Assembly (NCBI GenBank): GCA_025453735.1
Contig: JALOPY010000128.1
Span: forward strand, 1 to 7,013
From: a bacterium
GTDB lineage: Bacteria > Zhuqueibacterota > Zhuqueibacteria > Thermofontimicrobiales > Thermofontimicrobiaceae
Length of the DNA: 7,013 nt
Direction: 5' to 3'
Shown here: positions 6,828 through 7,013 of the stretch, one piece after another
Numbering within the stretch: the stretch's first letter is position 1
Layout of the letters: every line of letters starts with the position of its first letter
Notes under the pieces: model-generated
The model's input: only the letters and a program-made list of their open reading frames with translations
What the model was told of the DNA's origin: nothing
Databases searched by the model: none
Program-made: the position numbers and the translations under genes

Positions 6828-6870
6828 AATATAACAAAATAGTTCTTATAAATCATTGACTAAAGTCAAG
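6828..6870 (-). promoter_or_regulatory. Second FNR/DNR-type class II promoter, upstream of tetR
   Basis: TTGAC-TAAA-GTCAA (6856-6869) is a perfect 5-bp-arm palindrome. Read leftward, TATATT (6833 down to 6828) begins 22 nt after it, so the box is centred at -41.5 of a start near 6821, about 84 nt before the tetR ATG. The 43 bp from box flank to -10 match the norZ promoter at 33 positions, including 20 of 21 over the box and its inner flank and 9 of 9 at TGTTATATT. In the rightward direction no -10 occurs at the same distance, so the site points toward tetR. Confidence 0.65.
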
Positions 6871-6876
6871 CAAAGT

Positions 6877-6899
6877 GTGATCGTCACCAGCCAGATGGC
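6877..6899 (+). repeat. Partial copy of the norZ leader repeat
   Basis: Twenty-three bases starting GTGATCGTCACC match the minus-strand norZ leader (1532 down to 1510) at 18 positions. The small quasi-palindrome GTGAT-C-GTCAC corresponds to GTGAC-C-GTCAT there. It lies 7 bp to the right of the FNR-type box, on the opposite side from tetR. Its role is unknown. The rest of 6900-7013 is AT-rich, includes a run of 12 A (6929-6940), and shows no gene. Confidence 0.4.
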
Positions 6900-7013
6900 A
6901 ATGGACGTCATCCTGACTACTATTTTTCAAAAAAAAAAAAGAAACATAGAGGATACTGAGTTACACCGATTTAAAAATAACAAGAACCAAAATATAGAGA
7001 ATAATTCAAATTC

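Noticed and set aside
6929..6940. Run of 12 A as the T-tract of a leftward-read or rightward terminator
   Set aside because: No GC-rich stem adjoins it on either side, so an intrinsic terminator is not supported.
6870..7013. Rightward promoter from the FNR-type box to a gene beyond the window
   Set aside because: The hexamer at the class II distance on the right side (CAGATG, 6892-6897) is not a -10, whereas the left side gives TATATT.

Overview
The window reads as a Gram-negative chromosome segment in which every recognisable gene lies on the minus strand. In transcription order from the right they are a TetR-family regulator, an RND/MMPL-type inner-membrane exporter, a LolA-like periplasmic protein, a DUF1302-like outer-membrane beta-barrel, and the first 488 residues of a quinol-type nitric oxide reductase (norZ/qNOR) that runs off the left edge. 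The barrel and the signal peptides imply a double membrane. The translated genes have good AGGAGG-like ribosome binding sites, and the promoters that can be seen are of sigma70 type (TTGACA, TATATT), so a typical Bacteroidetes is less likely. A Calditrichota/KSB1-like or other FCB or deltaproteobacterial lineage is possible, but this is a guess.

Layout. 1-1464: partial norZ. 1465-1629: its control region, holding a FNR-type box, a -10 hexamer at class II spacing and a strong inverted repeat in the predicted leader. 1630-5990: a compact three-gene operon (RND exporter, LolA-like protein, barrel; gaps of 43 and 1 bp) that looks like a trans-envelope route for a hydrophobic or lipid-like substrate, with no membrane fusion protein or TolC-type gene in view. 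5991-6149: operon control region with a TetR half-palindrome operator and a third, weaker FNR-type box. 6150-6737: tetR. 6738-7013: tetR control region with a sigma70-like promoter covered by a perfect 11-bp-arm palindrome, a second FNR-type box with its own -10, and an unexplained motif resembling the norZ leader repeat. No gene is seen in 6738-7013.

The most interesting reading is regulatory. Two near-identical TTGAC-N4-GTCAA promoters, each with TATATT exactly 22 bp from the box, precede norZ and tetR, and a one-mismatch box precedes the exporter operon. A 16-bp motif shared at 14 of 16 positions links tetR to the exporter operon. Together these suggest that one CRP/FNR-family regulator, sensing low oxygen or nitric oxide, controls both NO reduction and an envelope export system that TetR additionally represses. 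No regulator of the CRP/FNR family is encoded in the window, so its identity is unknown.
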